Source: Pedinophyceae sp. YPF-701
Lineage: Eukaryota; Chlorophyta; Pedinophyceae
DNA: 64,000 nt
Reading direction: 5' to 3'
Assembly (NCBI GenBank): GCA_916048055.1
Contig: CAJZHL010000010.1
Location: forward strand, 578,501-642,500
Part shown: positions 61,700 through 64,000 of the stretch, in pieces
How the letters are laid out: each line of letters opens with the position of its first letter
How positions within the stretch are numbered: the first letter of the stretch is position 1
Notes under the pieces: model-generated
Seen by the model: only the letters and a program-made list of their open reading frames with translations
Told to the model about the DNA's origin: nothing
Database searches by the model: none
Translations under genes and position numbers: made by a program

Positions 61700-63415
61700 T
61701 CACCCGTCATGTGTCTTCCCCATCCCCAACGGCAGCACCAGCCCGCTCCCCCTAACGTTCCACCCACGCAGACGGTCCGCGACGCTCTGATCCAGCGTCC
61801 CCGTCAGATTCCTGCACTCATCAACGAACAGCTCCTCCAGCGCGCACAGTCCCTCCGGCAGCCTCCGCATGTTGCTGTAGCTTGCCCTCAGCACCCGCAG
61901 CCTCGCAGCGCCGCCCAGCACCTCCGCCGCGTCCTCCCAGTCCAGCTGTCTGCAGAACGCTACATTCAGCTCCTCCAGCGCGTCCATGCCCCTCGGCAGC
62001 TTCCGCATGTTGCTGTTTGAGGCTCTCAGCACCCGCAGCCTCGCAGCATACGACGCGGGCAGAAACACCTCGCCGTCCAGCTGCTCGCACCCGCTCACGT
62101 CGAGCTCCTCCAGCGCCGTCAGCCCCTCCGGCACCCTCCTCACGGCAGGGCACCAGCTGACACTCAGCCCACGCAGCCTCGCACAGATCCGCGCCGGGAA
62201 GAGGCCCTCCGTGATTTCTCCCGGGAAGCCGCTCAGATCCAGCTCCTCCAGCGCTACCAGCTCCTCCGGCACCCTCCGCAGCCCAGCGCTGTTCACCTTC
62301 AGCACGCGCACCGTGGCAGTGCTGCGCAGCGAGCCGACGTCAAGCGAGGCGCAGTACCGCACGTCGAGCTCCTCCAGCGCCGTCAGCCCCTCCGGCACCA
62401 CCCGCATCCCCGTGCCCCCAGCGCTCAGCACCCGCAGCTCCACAGCGCCCGCCAGCGCAAGCTCGGGCTGCAGATTCTTGCACCAGTCCACGTGGAGCTC
62501 CCGCAGCGCCCGCATGCCCGCGGGCAGCCTGCGCAGAGCACTGAAGCCGGCGTACACCACACGCAGCCCCGCCGCGGACGACGCCGGCAGGCATGCCTCG
62601 TCCAGGCGCCCGCACCCGTGCACACTGAGCTCCTCCAGCGCGCACATCCCCTCAGGCACCCTCCGCAGGCCGGTGCCGTCGGCCGTCAGCACCCGCACCC
62701 GCCCCGCGCTCGACGCCGGCAGGAACGTCTCGCCCTCCAGCTCCGAGCACCGGGTGATGTCCAGGACCTCGAGCGAGACCATGCCCTCCGGCACGCGCTC
62801 CAGCCTCGTCCCGCCCACCCTCAGCTCCGTGATGCCCGCCGCCACGCCCGCAGGCAGCCACTCCCGCCCCCACACGCCCTCCATGTCGAGCCCATCCACT
62901 GCCATGTCCAGGTACCGCAGGCCCGTCATCTCCGCCGTCACCGCCGGCGCCCACGTTAGCACAAGCCGGCCGGCATGCATCCGGACCAGGGACTCCAGCA
63001 GACCCCGATCTCCCGTCTCCACGCGCACCACCGCGGACGGCACGCCCACGTCAGCGCAGGTGCCTGCGTGGCGATACGCCACCCACTCCCCGCACCCCGT
63101 CGCCCACCCGACCTCCGACCTCGTCCCCTCCGACACCCGCCCCTCCAGCCGCCGTGCCACCGTCTGCCCCACCCGCCGCTCCGCACGAGGGCTGCGTGCG
63201 TCCCCTGACCACCACCTCGCGCCGTCGCAGCTCTCCAGCACCGCGGCCATCATCGCCAACGACGTCGCCGCCAGCGCGATGCGCGACTTGCGCGGCAGCG
63301 CACGGATGACGCTGGCCAGGGGACCCTCCCGCCCGCACTGAATGTCCTCCAGCTGGAGCCGTGCGCGTTTCCAGCGCTTGGACGCGCCCGCATCGCTGCA
63401 TCGGCGCGGCGCCAT
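61700..63415 (-). CDS. F-box-like/leucine-rich-repeat protein, family member 4
   Basis: A single exon of 571 residues starting MAPRRCSDAGASKRW. The F-box-like part reads REGPLASVIRALPRKSRIAL. As in member 3 there is one DWEDAAEVLGGAA unit and the C-terminus is VLPLGMGKTHDG. Variable LRR positions again differ from the relatives (ADGTGL, AGFSAL, SAGGTGM, ASYSNM). The first LRR block (GLRYLDMAVDGLDMEGVWG) is close to member 1 (YLDVAVSGLDMEG), not to its array neighbour member 3 (CVDVGVYELDVEG), which suggests exchange between copies or a mixed history. The product is probably soluble, with no signal peptide or membrane segment. Function is unknown. Confidence 0.8.
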   Translation of the reverse strand: MAPRRCSDAGASKRWKRARLQLEDIQCGREGPLASVIRALPRKSRIALAATSLAMMAAVLESCDGARWWSGDARSPRAERRVGQTVARRLEGRVSEGTRSEVGWATGCGEWVAYRHAGTCADVGVPSAVVRVETGDRGLLESLVRMHAGRLVLTWAPAVTAEMTGLRYLDMAVDGLDMEGVWGREWLPAGVAAGITELRVGGTRLERVPEGMVSLEVLDITRCSELEGETFLPASSAGRVRVLTADGTGLRRVPEGMCALEELSVHGCGRLDEACLPASSAAGLRVVYAGFSALRRLPAGMRALRELHVDWCKNLQPELALAGAVELRVLSAGGTGMRVVPEGLTALEELDVRYCASLDVGSLRSTATVRVLKVNSAGLRRVPEELVALEELDLSGFPGEITEGLFPARICARLRGLSVSWCPAVRRVPEGLTALEELDVSGCEQLDGEVFLPASYAARLRVLRASNSNMRKLPRGMDALEELNVAFCRQLDWEDAAEVLGGAARLRVLRASYSNMRRLPEGLCALEELFVDECRNLTGTLDQSVADRLRGWNVRGSGLVLPLGMGKTHDG

Positions 63416-64000
63416 CGCGCTGCGACAGCCTCAGGTCGCCGTGTCGCGTTCCCGCGCCCGTGCGCCGCCTCCTGCGTGCCCACGGAGACAAGGGAGGCGG
63501 TTGGGAGGTGGGCCCGCAACCACGTTGCGCGACCACAGCGACGCGCTGCCGACACCGAGCCGTGCTCTGCTGATACTCAACGTCGTAGCGCACAGCGTGA
63601 CATCCGCCTGCAACGCGGCACCCGCACGCGGCAGCGCACCAAGCACCCAGGCTGCGCTGCTCCGCCAGCGGTTGCGCATGCAGGCGCGTTCCGGACACGC
63701 ATACGCAGCGCCGCACTGCCAGCGACACACACGTCACGCACCTGCGCACGCACACACCCGTTGCCCGCCCGCAAACGCACGGAGAGACGACCCCGCTGCT
63801 TGAACGTGTGCTGGACGACGCGCGAGTGCGGTGGGCTGCGGACCCGCGCGGTCGCCGTGACTGGACCTCGCGTGTGTGTGCACGCAACCGGTACGGCGAG
63901 GCGCCCATGTCGGCGTACGCGCTCACAGAATCGAGGACACCCCCCCCGGGGATGCCTCACATTGCGGGCTGTACGGCCGCTGTTGCGCTCCGGCACGCAT
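63416..64000. other. Upstream flank of LRR member 4, start of a further spacer
   Basis: Matches the 5' flanks of members 2 and 3 over most of its length and then the beginning of the truncated-fragment block, up to the window end. The array probably continues beyond 64000. Confidence 0.6.

Larger units (their letters stand above)
56226..63415 (-). repeat. Tandem array of three LRR genes, unit about 2.65 kb
   Basis: Start codons lie at 58097, 60768 and 63415, so the steps are 2671 and 2647 bp. Each unit holds one LRR gene, a 5' flank, a truncated gene fragment and a 3' flank. The 3' flank of units 2 and 3 (about 58800-59100 and 61449-61750) is identical by eye. The start of another unit is visible up to 64000. 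Confidence 0.9.

Noticed and set aside
1-64000. Bacterial contamination, suggested by GroES, EF-Ts and RNase III genes
   Set aside because: These genes contain spliceosomal introns and organelle presequences, and they sit among purely eukaryotic genes.

Overview
The window is nuclear DNA of a GC-rich (roughly 70% G+C by eye) eukaryotic microalga, most probably of the green lineage. The reasons are spliceosomal introns in nearly every gene, a tandem double-domain plastid co-chaperonin (CPN20), a SEX4-type glucan phosphatase, a FAD4-type plastid desaturase, organelle targeting peptides on several proteins, and a nuclear tRNA with an intron. About 51 introns could be placed by matching reading phase and protein family. 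They are short (about 80-600 nt), more than half begin GTGCG, and at least two are GC-AG. I could not fix the species.

Layout: positions 1-26739 and 35900-55753 are gene-dense housekeeping DNA. In order: the 3' end of ORC3; SEX4; CPN20 (-); a small plastid-type membrane protein; an unknown basic/disordered protein (-); a GH5 beta-mannanase; a four-ACT-domain protein (-); FAD4; RPAP2/RTR1 (-); and a 1708-residue CaMKK-like kinase with a split cyclic-nucleotide-binding domain. After an accessory stretch come a zinc-knuckle protein, organellar EF-Ts, an RNase III (-), a CLC anion channel/exchanger (-), DOLPP1, a TraB-family protein (-), ornithine aminotransferase (-), a LAMMER kinase (-) and NAC alpha. 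Many neighbours are divergent pairs with short shared upstream regions, or convergent pairs.

Positions 26740-35900 are accessory and partly decayed: exon-like remnants, a 0.4-kb near-perfect palindrome whose arms encode the same peptide on opposite strands, one LRR gene, the 3' end of a LINE-like element, 0.3-kb tandem repeats, and an intron-containing tRNA-Arg(ACG).

Positions 55754-64000 hold a tandem array of three more members of the same F-box-like/LRR family, all on the minus strand, on a repeat unit of about 2.65 kb. Part of the spacer is identical between copies while the LRR codons differ. This lineage-specific, apparently fast-evolving family is the best candidate for an undescribed system.

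Functional themes: plastid starch and lipid metabolism (SEX4, FAD4), protein folding and synthesis (CPN20, EF-Ts, NAC alpha), amino-acid and anion metabolism (OAT, ACT-repeat protein, CLC), N-glycosylation (DOLPP1), transcription and splicing control (RPAP2, LAMMER kinase), DNA replication (ORC3), RNA processing (RNase III), and a large novel kinase.
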